NCBI GenBank assembly: GCA_905221295.1
Contig: CAJNCP010000003.1
Coordinates: 164,110 to 228,109, forward strand
Reading direction: 5' to 3'
DNA: 64,000 bases
DNA from: a bacterium
GTDB taxonomy: Bacteria > Bacillota > Bacilli > Lactobacillales > Streptococcaceae
The translations under genes and the position numbers were made by a program. Positions 57,406 through 64,000 of the stretch are shown here, piece by piece. The notes beneath the pieces are model-generated. The model did no database searches. It saw nothing but the letters and a program-made list of their open reading frames with translations, and had not been told where the DNA came from. The first letter of the stretch is position 1, and each line of letters begins with the position of its first letter.

Positions 57406-59568
57406 TTATAGTCTCTTGAATTTATACTGTCTACTCAAAAAATCTCCTGGTGATAAGGTAACAGTTAAACCTGCATACATGAGCTCTGCACCCAAGTAAA
57501 CAATGTTTGTCCCTTCCAGCTCATAAAGCCCTTCCACTTCTAAGTCTTTCAGTTTCAAGGTGGTTTCCATTGTTTCCACAACTGATAGGACTCGGGCGTA
57601 GGTTACAATTGTTTGATTTCCATAGTTAAATTGTACAGCTGCTTCATTGGATTCAGCATCGGGATTGATTAACCTATACTGGTTTCCCAACTGGACTACT
57701 GGCCGCAATTCTTTATACAAGTTCACCTGATTAGCGATCTCAGACTTCTCTTCATCTGATAAACTTGTCAAATCAAGCTCATAACCCAGATTTCCCATCA
57801 TTGCCACATGACCACGAGTTTGCAATGGTGTCATTCGTCCCATCTGATGATTCGGTACTGCTGACACATGAGCTCCCATGGAAATGGTTGGATAGAGATA
57901 AGATGAGCCGTATTGAATTGGTAAACGTGCTATAGCATCAGTATTATCACTAGCCCAGACTTGTGGGAAATAACGCATCATACCAAGATCATTTCGTCCA
58001 CCACCACCAGAGCAGGACTCAAAGAGAATATGGCTATGCTTCTCAGTCAGATAAGAAACGAGTTCGTAAAGTCCCAACATATACTGATGAGACTGCATCT
58101 GGGTATCCAAGTAGGCTGAACCATTCCCCAGATTAGTGATATTGCGGTTCATATCCCATTTGATGTAGTCAATTTTATGATGAGAGAGGAGTTCATTTAA
58201 AACATTTTTCAAATATTCTACTACCTGAGAATTTGCAAGATTAAGCACTAATTGATTCCGAGAGTAGGTATGCTCATACCCTGGAACCTGAATAGCCCAG
58301 TCAGGATGTTTACGATACAAATCACTATCTACAGAAATCATCTCCGGTTCTAACCAAAGCCCAAACTGCAAACCTCTTTCATGGATCGCTGAAATCAGAC
58401 TTTCTAGGCTTCCACCCAGTTTTTTCTCATTAACAACCCAATCACCTAAAGCACGATTATCATCAAAGCGATTGCCAAACCACCCATCATCTAATACAAA
58501 AAGTTCAATTCCAACTTTCTTAGCCTCATCTGCCAACTCTAACAGTTTTTCTCTCTGAAAGTCAAAGTAAGTTGCTTCCCAGTTATTGATTAGAATTGGA
58601 CGTTCTTTTTTAGAAAACTGACTTGGCATAATATGCTTAAGTACAAAATTCTGACTTTCATGACTAATACCAGTTAATCCCTTGTCTGAATAAGTCACTA
58701 AAGCTACCGCTGTTTCAAAATTTTCCTCAGGATCTAACTTCCAAGAAAAATTTTCTGGATTAATGCCAATAGCAACCCGAACTTCATTCAATTGATTTTT
58801 TTGGACAAAAGCTTCGAAGTTTCCACTATACAGTAGTTGCAGAGCAAACACATTCCCAGCATCCTCTGTAACTCCTTGATCACATATTAGAAGAGCTGGT
58901 GTTTGAGCATGCCCAGAAGCTCCACGGTTCGAACTAATCGAAAAGATTCCTTGTTCTACCTGTTGACGTCGAACAGTCTTTTCACGAGCATAAGCTCCCT
59001 GTAAAGTCACTATTTCGTAAGCTGCAGCAGGAAAATCAGCCATGAAAGAGAAGTCCTTATGAATGACAACTTCCTGATTGCTATTATTCTCCAATTTGCT
59101 GTAACTAGCAATTGTCGCATCATTATCAAAAGCAGTATAATACAAAGTCAGACTAAGTTGAGCCTTAGAATCTTCTAAAATCAAGGCAAGAGTCTCTGTA
59201 TCGTCCATGCTGTGTGGAGAAGGTAAACCCTGTGGACCATTCTGACCTTTTAAAATCTTTGCTTCTACAAATCGAAAGTCTGTTACTTCAGTTGCATCAT
59301 GTTGAATCTGTAAAGTTGGTTTTCTAAAGTCACCCAAACCATGTTGTCCAAAAATCTGACGTTGCGTATCCAAACTAAAGGTTCGATTAGTAGCTATGGG
59401 ATTACCAGAAAAAGCATGATCGCGTTCGTAAACACTATTAGCCCCTCTATAGTTCTTAATAGTCTTTCCTAAATGTTTTAATAATAAGAACCCATCCCTA
59501 TTTTCAATAATCAAACTTAAACCTTTACTCTCAACGTAAAATAGATTATTCTCTATCCGAATTCCCAT
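57406..59568 (-). CDS. aga: Alpha-galactosidase (GH36)
   Basis: 720 aa from ATG 59568; the longer frame upstream covers the promoter and msmR region. Hydrolyses terminal alpha-galactosyl bonds of raffinose, stachyose and melibiose in the cytoplasm. GH36 motifs: [10 protein letters not shown], nucleophile D472 in [26 protein letters not shown], and acid/base in [12 protein letters not shown]. First gene of the operon aga-rafE-rafF-rafG-gtfA, divergent from the AraC regulator. A cre site overlaps its promoter. Confidence 0.96.
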   Translation of the reverse strand: MGIRIENNLFYVESKGLSLIIENRDGFLLLKHLGKTIKNYRGANSVYERDHAFSGNPIATNRTFSLDTQRQIFGQHGLGDFRKPTLQIQHDATEVTDFRFVEAKILKGQNGPQGLPSPHSMDDTETLALILEDSKAQLSLTLYYTAFDNDATIASYSKLENNSNQEVVIHKDFSFMADFPAAAYEIVTLQGAYAREKTVRRQQVEQGIFSISSNRGASGHAQTPALLICDQGVTEDAGNVFALQLLYSGNFEAFVQKNQLNEVRVAIGINPENFSWKLDPEENFETAVALVTYSDKGLTGISHESQNFVLKHIMPSQFSKKERPILINNWEATYFDFQREKLLELADEAKKVGIELFVLDDGWFGNRFDDNRALGDWVVNEKKLGGSLESLISAIHERGLQFGLWLEPEMISVDSDLYRKHPDWAIQVPGYEHTYSRNQLVLNLANSQVVEYLKNVLNELLSHHKIDYIKWDMNRNITNLGNGSAYLDTQMQSHQYMLGLYELVSYLTEKHSHILFESCSGGGGRNDLGMMRYFPQVWASDNTDAIARLPIQYGSSYLYPTISMGAHVSAVPNHQMGRMTPLQTRGHVAMMGNLGYELDLTSLSDEEKSEIANQVNLYKELRPVVQLGNQYRLINPDAESNEAAVQFNYGNQTIVTYARVLSVVETMETTLKLKDLEVEGLYELEGTNIVYLGAELMYAGLTVTLSPGDFLSRQYKFKRL

Positions 59569-59597
59569 AAATTGTACCTCATTGATTTCCTGATAAA

Positions 59598-59656
59598 ATT
59601 TTAGCAAATAAAAGCGCTTTCTAAAATAGAAAAATGTCTCTAAAGTATGGTAAAAT
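59598..59656. promoter_or_regulatory. aga-rafR divergent promoters with cre site
   Basis: For aga (minus): extended -10 TGCTAAAAT (59606-59598). Cre site TAAAAGCGCTTTCT (59609-59622) directly upstream of that -10, near-palindromic, so CcpA should block it with glucose. For the regulator (plus): extended -10 TGGTAAAAT (59648-59656). Confidence 0.75.
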
Positions 59657-59675
59657 GTTAGGTAGGAGGTGCCCC

Positions 59676-60536
59676 ATGCTCGTTTTTTCAGAATACCAGA
59701 CTGGAACAATTGATCTTTCTCTTAGCTTTTACGGCTATGAAGAATGCACGCCCAACTACTCTTTTGGCCCAGCTATTCGAGATACCTATGTACTCCATTA
59801 CATTACTAAAGGAAAAGGGCAATTCCATTATAAGGGTAAAATTGTTGATTTAAAGGCAGGAGATTTCTTTTTACTAAAACCAGATGAATTAACATTCTAT
59901 CAAGCAGATAGCCAGGATCCTTGGGCTTACTACTGGTTGGGAATCTCTGGTGGGAGAGCACCCGACTACTTTGCTCTATCTCAAATTTCTGACCAATCCT
60001 ACCTAATCCAATCAGAAAAATGTCATACCCAGACAACTGCAAAACTCATTGAAAATATTGTCCGTTTCGCTCAGATTACAAAATCAAATGAATTGGCTCA
60101 ACTCCATATCATGGGACAACTCCATGAACTAATGTTTCATCTAGGAACGATTGCCCCCAATCAAAAAAAAGAGAATATTTCATCAACCCACCAACTCTAT
60201 CTTGACTGCAAACGATTGATAGATAGTCACTATCCACAATCGCTCACCATTCAAGATTTAGCAAAAGAGCTATCGGTTCATAGAAGTTACTTAACTAGTG
60301 TGTTTAAAGAATTTCACCAACTCTCTCCAAAAGAATATTTGCTTTTCGTTCGAATGAACCGTGCTCAACAGTTACTAGAACACACCAATGAAACGATCAA
60401 AGTCATTGCATATTCTGTGGGTTTTTCAGATCCACTACATTTCTCAAAAGCCTACAAGCAGTTTTTTCATAAAACACCGAGTCAAACTCGAAAAGAACTC
60501 TCTCACTCCCTCTTAGCTAGAAAGGAAAATCAATGA
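59676..60536 (+). CDS. rafR: AraC-family activator of the raffinose operon
   Basis: 286 aa from ATG 59676 (GGAGGTGCCCC). N-terminal cupin-like sugar-binding domain ([32 protein letters not shown]), C-terminal two helix-turn-helices (about 185-285: [49 protein letters not shown]). Equivalent to MsmR/RafR, which activates alpha-galactoside genes when the sugar is present. Divergent from aga. Overlaps birA by 4 bp. Confidence 0.93.
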   Translation: MLVFSEYQTGTIDLSLSFYGYEECTPNYSFGPAIRDTYVLHYITKGKGQFHYKGKIVDLKAGDFFLLKPDELTFYQADSQDPWAYYWLGISGGRAPDYFALSQISDQSYLIQSEKCHTQTTAKLIENIVRFAQITKSNELAQLHIMGQLHELMFHLGTIAPNQKKENISSTHQLYLDCKRLIDSHYPQSLTIQDLAKELSVHRSYLTSVFKEFHQLSPKEYLLFVRMNRAQQLLEHTNETIKVIAYSVGFSDPLHFSKAYKQFFHKTPSQTRKELSHSLLARKENQ

Positions 60537-61471
60537 AATCACACCAACTAGTCTACCAAATATTAGCTAGAGAAAACGACTATGTTAGCGGAGAAAAAAT
60601 TGCAGAAGAACTGTCGTTAAGTCGTACATCCATATGGAAGGCAATTCAACGCCTCCAACAAGAAGGGCTCGTGATTGACAGTATTAAAAATAAAGGTTAC
60701 AAACTTATTCAAGGCGATTTGATCCTACCTGATTTGATTCAAGAGAAAACCAACTTAACCATTCGCTACAAACCTGAAACAAAATCTACTCAAACAGATG
60801 CGAAAGAAGGTATTGAAGGTGGAAGCCTGGGAAATAGTCTCTATCTTTCCACATTTCAAACAGCAGGTCGTGGCCGCTTTCAGCGCCCTTACTACTCTCC
60901 TGCTCAGGGAGGTATTTATATGTCATTACATATTCAGCCAAATCTCACCTATGACCAGCTTCCTGCCTACACATTATTTACAGCAGGTGCCATTTACAAA
61001 GCTATTAAAAACCTCACCTTGATTGACGTGGGTATCAAATGGGTAAATGATATCTACTTTAAAAATAAAAAAATAGCAGGTATCCTCACCGAAGCCATGA
61101 CGTCCGTGGAAACAGGCCTAGTAACAGACGTCATTATCGGCGTTGGAATCAACTTTGCCATCAGCGATTTTCCAAAAGAGATAAAAGAAAAAGCTGGAAG
61201 TCTCTTTACACCACCAGCTCCTATCACACGAAACGAACTAATCTCAGAAATTTGGCGTTGTTTCTACCAAACAGCACCCGAAGAACTACTCTATCTTTAT
61301 AAAGAACACTCTCTTGTTCTAGGAAGAGAGGTCAGTTTTATCCAAGAACAGATTGAAAAAAAAGGAGTCGCCAAGGACATCTCCGACCAAGGTCAACTCC
61401 TTATCCAGCTTGATGACCAGACAGAAACCTGGCTCAATAGTGGCGAAATCTCACTCACTAGCTGGATTTAA
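60533..61471 (+). CDS. birA: Bifunctional biotin-protein ligase and biotin repressor
   Basis: 312 aa. N-terminal HTH (about 1-60: GEKIAEELSLSRTSIWKAIQRLQQEGLVI), central ligase domain with STQTDAKEG, the biotin-binding GRGRFQRPYYSPAQGGIYMS (GRGR(R)GR-like), catalytic KWVNDIYFKNKKIAGILTEA, and a C-terminal SH3-like part. It biotinylates acetyl-CoA carboxylase and may repress biotin uptake. Translationally coupled to rafR (ATGA overlap), which is a positional, not functional, link. Confidence 0.94.
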   Translation: MKSHQLVYQILARENDYVSGEKIAEELSLSRTSIWKAIQRLQQEGLVIDSIKNKGYKLIQGDLILPDLIQEKTNLTIRYKPETKSTQTDAKEGIEGGSLGNSLYLSTFQTAGRGRFQRPYYSPAQGGIYMSLHIQPNLTYDQLPAYTLFTAGAIYKAIKNLTLIDVGIKWVNDIYFKNKKIAGILTEAMTSVETGLVTDVIIGVGINFAISDFPKEIKEKAGSLFTPPAPITRNELISEIWRCFYQTAPEELLYLYKEHSLVLGREVSFIQEQIEKKGVAKDISDQGQLLIQLDDQTETWLNSGEISLTSWI

Positions 61472-61476
61472 CAACG

Positions 61477-61525
61477 GCACTATATGATGTCTAGAACCTC
61501 ATCTAGCAAGCATATAGTGCTTTTT
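61477..61525 (+). terminator. Terminator after birA
   Basis: GCACTATATG (61477-61486) / CATATAGTGC (61511-61520) followed by TTTTT; an inner partial stem (ATGTCTAGA / TCTAGCAAG) is possible. Confidence 0.85.
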
Positions 61526-61575
61526 GAATGTAGAAAAGTAACAGATATATAAATAGCTGGTTTCCTTCCAACACT

Positions 61576-62280
61576 TTACAGGTGAATAGCTTTCGAGGCA
61601 TTCTTTTTATATGCCGTGCTATGTACCAAAGAAACCCCATAGCAGTGATTTTCGTATCCAAGCATAATCAATGGCAACGCAAAAACTTTAACAGCATATA
61701 AAAGCAGCCAAAACATAAAGACTTCAGCTTTTATATTCACCAAATTTTTACTAAACATCTCGTACAAGAACCATGCATTTAAAGCCATATTGAAGAGACT
61801 TGCTAACGTTGCTGAGACTATATTAGTTTTCAATTTTGGATGATAACATTTAGCCACATATAAGGCCAATATTGAAATATTATAAAGGCAAATCGGTTGA
61901 TATTTTTCTCTATAAATAACCAGCGTCTTACGATTATAGAACAGGAAACCATGAGGTCCACGATGATATTCATTTATCCAGACATGGCTAAGACCTCTAA
62001 TCTCATCCCAAGCTATAAATAAATCAATTTTTCTTAGATAAATCCCAGTTTTATGGATTAAACACTTCCATTTGAACAAGAAAGATAGAAGAAAAGTAAG
62101 GAACAAAACTACAACTGTAACAATCTTCAACTCCTCTTGTCCGATAGTCAAGAATAGGTTAAAAAAGCGAATTTGCGCTTTTTTTGCATCTAAGATCATT
62201 GAAATCACAGTTAGAAATACTAGAAAGATAAATAGTATAAATCTATAAAAAATACTATGAAATTTTACTCCATTTTTCAT
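61576..62280 (-). CDS. Membrane protein of unknown function
   Basis: 234 aa, not recognised. Helices: residues about 12-30, 52-70 (IVTVVVLFLTFLLSFLFKW), two or three after 150 (LASLFNMALNAWFLYEM, VFMFWLLLYAVKVFALPLIMLGY). The middle part (KCLIHKTGIYLRKIDLFIAWDEIRGLSHVWIN) resembles a short PH/GRAM-like module that often follows two helices in small bacterial membrane proteins; this is a weak resemblance. The gene is AT-rich, stands alone beside the tRNA cluster, and could be accessory. Confidence 0.65.
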   Translation of the reverse strand: MKNGVKFHSIFYRFILFIFLVFLTVISMILDAKKAQIRFFNLFLTIGQEELKIVTVVVLFLTFLLSFLFKWKCLIHKTGIYLRKIDLFIAWDEIRGLSHVWINEYHRGPHGFLFYNRKTLVIYREKYQPICLYNISILALYVAKCYHPKLKTNIVSATLASLFNMALNAWFLYEMFSKNLVNIKAEVFMFWLLLYAVKVFALPLIMLGYENHCYGVSLVHSTAYKKNASKAIHL

Positions 62281-62422
62281 ATAGAATCACCTAATGTCTC
62301 AAAATCTTTATTCCTATTATAGCACTAAACCTAGCAAAGCTGTTGCTATATTAAAAATTTTTACTCACTATTATTTTAAAAGAAATACACACAAAAAAAA
62401 GAGCTTACTAGCTCTCTAAGTA

Positions 62423-62510
62423 CGGAGAATGGGGGATTCGAACCCCCGCGCCAGTTACCCGACCTAACGATTTAGCAAACCGTCCTCTTCAGCCTCTTGA
62501 GTAATTCTCC
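62423..62510 (-). tRNA. tRNA-Ser(GCU)
   Basis: 88 nt including discriminator G. Acceptor GGAGAAT/ATTCTCC, anticodon loop TTGCTAA (GCT), long variable arm as expected for Ser. Last of 17 tRNAs in the direction of transcription. Confidence 0.95.
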
Positions 62511-62516
62511 TATTAA

Positions 62517-62590
<74 letters not shown>

Positions 62591-62624
62591 AAGTTAAAAA
62601 CTTGGTAATTTGAACAAAGTTCAA

Positions 62625-62695
62625 AGCGGGTGACGAGAATCGAACTCGCAACAACAGCTTGGAAGGCTGTAGTTTTACCACTAAACTACACCCGC
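62625..62695 (-). tRNA. tRNA-Gly(UCC)
   Basis: Acceptor GCGGGTG/CACCCGC, anticodon TCC in CTTCCAA, short D loop, discriminator U. Confidence 0.95.
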
Positions 62696-62713
62696 ATAAA
62701 GAATCCTATAAAA

Positions 62714-62786
62714 TGGCGCGAGACGGAATCGAACCGCCGACACATGGAGCTTCAATCCATTGCTCTACCAACTGAGCTACCGAGCC
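62714..62786 (-). tRNA. tRNA-Phe(GAA)
   Basis: Anticodon GAA in TTGAAGC, D-arm GCTCAGTTGGTAGAGC, discriminator A. Acceptor GGCTCGG against TCGCGCC leaves one U-C mismatch at 4:69. Confidence 0.95.
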
Positions 62787-62789
62787 AAA

Positions 62790-62863
<74 letters not shown>

Positions 62864-62873
62864 TTAATCCTAA

Positions 62874-62963
62874 AGGAGGATGTGGGATTCGAACCCACGC
62901 ACGCTTTTACACGCCTGACGGTTTTCAAGACCGTTCCCTTCAGCCGGACTTGGGTAATCCTCC
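62874..62963 (-). tRNA. tRNA-Ser(UGA)
   Basis: Anticodon TGA in TTGAAAA, long variable arm, acceptor GGAGGAT/ATCCTCC. The base after the stem is U, whereas the other Ser tRNA here has G; worth noting. Confidence 0.94.
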
Positions 62964-62974
62964 ATTATTTGCAA

Positions 62975-63048
62975 TGGACCTTGTAGGACTTGAACCTACG
63001 ACCACTCGGTTATGAGCCGAGAGCTCTAACCAGCTGAGCTAAAGGTCC
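62975..63048 (-). tRNA. tRNA with CAU anticodon, probably tRNA-Ile2 (lysidine)
   Basis: Body GGACCTTTAGCTCAG...AAGGTCCA with CTCATAA anticodon loop closely resembles Bacillus tRNA-Ile2(CAU) and not the elongator Met next to it. Identity as Ile2 is by similarity. Confidence 0.85.
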
Positions 63049-63061
63049 AACAAGATCATTA

Positions 63062-63135
63062 TAGCGGCGAAGGGGATCGAACCCCCGACCTCCCGGGTAT
63101 GAACCGGACGCTCTAGCCAGCTGAGCTACACCGCC
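63062..63135 (-). tRNA. tRNA-Met(CAU), elongator
   Basis: Body GGCGGTGTAGCTCAGCTGG...CGCCGCTA, anticodon loop TTCATAC, nearly the same as the Bacillus elongator Met tRNA. Confidence 0.9.
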
Positions 63136-63140
63136 ATCAA

Positions 63141-63214
63141 TCGGGAAGACAGGATTCGAACCTGCGACACCTTGGTCCCAAACCAAGTACTCTACCAAGC
63201 TGAGCTACTTCCCG
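63141..63214 (-). tRNA. tRNA-Pro(UGG)
   Basis: CGGGAAG/CTTCCCG acceptor, TTTGGGA anticodon loop, C1-G72 start typical of Pro. Confidence 0.96.
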
Positions 63215-63230
63215 AGTTAAATAGAAAAAA

Positions 63231-63304
63231 TGCACCCTAGAGGAGTCGAACCTCTAACCGCCTGATTCGTAGTCAGGTACTCTATCCAGTTGAGCTAAGG
63301 GTGC
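63231..63304 (-). tRNA. tRNA-Arg(ACG)
   Basis: GCACCCT/AGGGTGC, anticodon loop CTACGAA (ACG, A34 expected to become inosine). Confidence 0.96.
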
Positions 63305-63315
63305 CCATCAATATA

Positions 63316-63401
63316 TGCCGAGGACCGGGATCGAACCGGTACGATCGTTACCAATCGCAGGATTTTAAGTCCTGTGCGTCTGCCAGTTCCGCCACCCCGG
63401 C
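63316..63401 (-). tRNA. tRNA-Leu(UAA)
   Basis: 86 nt with long variable arm, anticodon loop CTTAAAA, GCCGGGG acceptor. Confidence 0.96.
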
Positions 63402-63408
63402 CTCTCTA

Positions 63409-63480
63409 AGCGAACGACGGGATTCGAACCCGCGACCCCCACCTTGGCAAGGTGGTGTTCTACCACTGAACTACGTTCGC
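63409..63480 (-). tRNA. tRNA-Gly(GCC)
   Basis: GCGAACG/CGTTCGC, anticodon loop TTGCCAA, discriminator U. Confidence 0.96.
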
Positions 63481-63502
63481 ATCGACCTCTTATATAAAAA
63501 AA

Positions 63503-63575
63503 TGCCGGCTACATGACTTGAACACGCGACCCTCTGATTACAAATCAGATGCTCTACCAACTGAGCTAAGCCGGC
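63503..63575 (-). tRNA. tRNA-Thr(UGU)
   Basis: GCCGGCT/AGCCGGC, anticodon loop TTTGTAA. The T-loop reads TTCAAGT. A substrate of the thrS product in this window. Confidence 0.96.
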
Positions 63576-63587
63576 TGATTTCTATTA

Positions 63588-63669
63588 TGCGGGTTAAGGG
63601 ACTTGAACCCCCACGCCGTTAAGCGCCAGATCCTAAATCTGGTGCGTCTGCCAATTCCGCCAAACCCGC
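63588..63669 (-). tRNA. tRNA-Leu(UAG)
   Basis: 82 nt with variable arm, anticodon loop TTTAGGA, GCGGGTT/AACCCGC acceptor. Confidence 0.96.
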
Positions 63670-63674
63670 AAATA

Positions 63675-63747
63675 TGACCCGTACTGGGCTCGAACCAGTG
63701 ACCCATTGATTAAAAGTCAATTGCTCTACCAACTGAGCTAACGAGTC
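63675..63747 (-). tRNA. tRNA-Lys(UUU)
   Basis: GACTCGT acceptor, anticodon loop CTTTTAA. Confidence 0.96.
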
Positions 63748-63771
63748 TAAAATAACTTCCGTTATCTTAAA

Positions 63772-63844
63772 CGGTCCCGACGGGAATCGAACCCGCGATC
63801 TTCGCCGTGACAGGGCGACGTGATAACCGCTACACTACGGGACC
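63772..63844 (-). tRNA. tRNA-Asp(GUC)
   Basis: GGTCCCG/CGGGACC, anticodon loop CTGTCAC, discriminator G. Confidence 0.96.
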
Positions 63845-63846
63845 TA

Positions 63847-63919
63847 TGGGAGTTAACGGGATCGAACCGCTGACCCTCTGCTTGTAAGGCAGATGCTCTC
63901 CCAGCTGAGCTAAACTCCC
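63847..63919 (-). tRNA. tRNA-Val(UAC)
   Basis: GGGAGTT/AACTCCC, anticodon loop CTTACAA. First tRNA after the 5S rRNA. Confidence 0.96.
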
Positions 63920-63923
63920 AAAG

Positions 63924-64000
63924 AGCTAAGCGACTTCCATATCTCACAGGGGGCAACCCCCAACTACTTCCGGCGTTCTAGGGCTTAACTACTGTGTTCG
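63924..64000 (-). rRNA. rrf: 5S ribosomal RNA, 3' part (5' end beyond window)
   Basis: Minus strand reads CCGAACACAG-like ...CGAACACAGTAG, TTAAGCCCTAGAACGCCGG, GTTGGGGG...CCCCCTGTGAG and ends GTCGCTTAGCT, the streptococcal 5S 3' half. So 23S and 16S should follow to the right of the window, and the tRNA string is the distal part of an rRNA operon. Confidence 0.93.

Overview
The window is a chromosomal segment of a low-GC Streptococcus of the mitis group, close to S. pneumoniae, S. mitis and S. oralis. The evidence is the gene content and near-verbatim family members: the pneumococcal-type late-competence prepilin peptidase, the AATGal/teichoic-acid gene pair, the lipoteichoic acid ligase TacL beside a raffinose (raf/msm) operon, a choline uptake operon, the zinc pair SczA/CzcD, BOX-type repeats and a characteristic 17-tRNA string abutting 5S rRNA. 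The gene blocks follow the order I recall for pneumococcal chromosomes, with large stretches absent between them. The species cannot be fixed from sequence reading alone.

Layout. 1-5061: 5' part of recJ (minus), then a four-gene polar amino-acid ABC transporter (plus). 5171-8300: Rrf2 regulator, a membrane protein and a metallophosphoesterase (minus), and a small membrane protein (plus). 8293-11147: a threonine T-box leader controlling a P-loop kinase-like gene and thrS. 11159-12803: a BceRS-like two-component system with no transporter next to it. 13049-14558: a TetR gene and a membrane-anchored ferredoxin-reductase-like gene, each preceded by the same type of palindrome. 14670-16346: a DUF2974 hydrolase and a GNAT. 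16417-18582: the prepilin peptidase, then a two-gene regulator/effector-binding cassette lying between perfect 49-bp direct repeats. 18591-26645: the tryptophan operon trpEGDCFBA (minus) preceded by a second, stand-alone trpB; both trpE and the extra trpB have their own Trp T-box leader. 26653-28617: aminotransferase and phosphosugar transferase for the first teichoic-acid sugar. 28735-32467: a heterodimeric ABC exporter bracketed by BOX-type sequences. 32485-37150: DUF421/DUF3290 pair, exoA, a VOC protein, and xpt-pbuX behind a guanine-type riboswitch.

37157-42133: thioesterase and a galactose operon galK-HAD-galT with divergent galR. 42185-44710: a MacB-like ATPase-permease fusion. 44820-46788: CzcD with divergent SczA. 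46841-51350: a MarR-headed five-gene operon ending in a choline ABC transporter. 51411-61525: tacL, sucrose phosphorylase, raffinose-type ABC transporter without an ATPase gene, alpha-galactosidase, the divergent AraC activator and birA. 61576-62280: an unrecognised membrane protein. 62423-64000: 17 tRNA genes and the 3' part of a 5S rRNA, all minus, i.e. the tail of an rRNA operon beyond the window.

Most of the window is core metabolism under RNA-level control (three T-boxes and a purine riboswitch) or local repressors with visible operators. The accessory-looking parts are the repeat-flanked cassette at the cclA-trpA junction, the second trpB with its own leader, the HAD gene inside the galactose operon, and the ABC transporter between galR and czcD. 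No prophage, CRISPR array or intact insertion sequence was seen.
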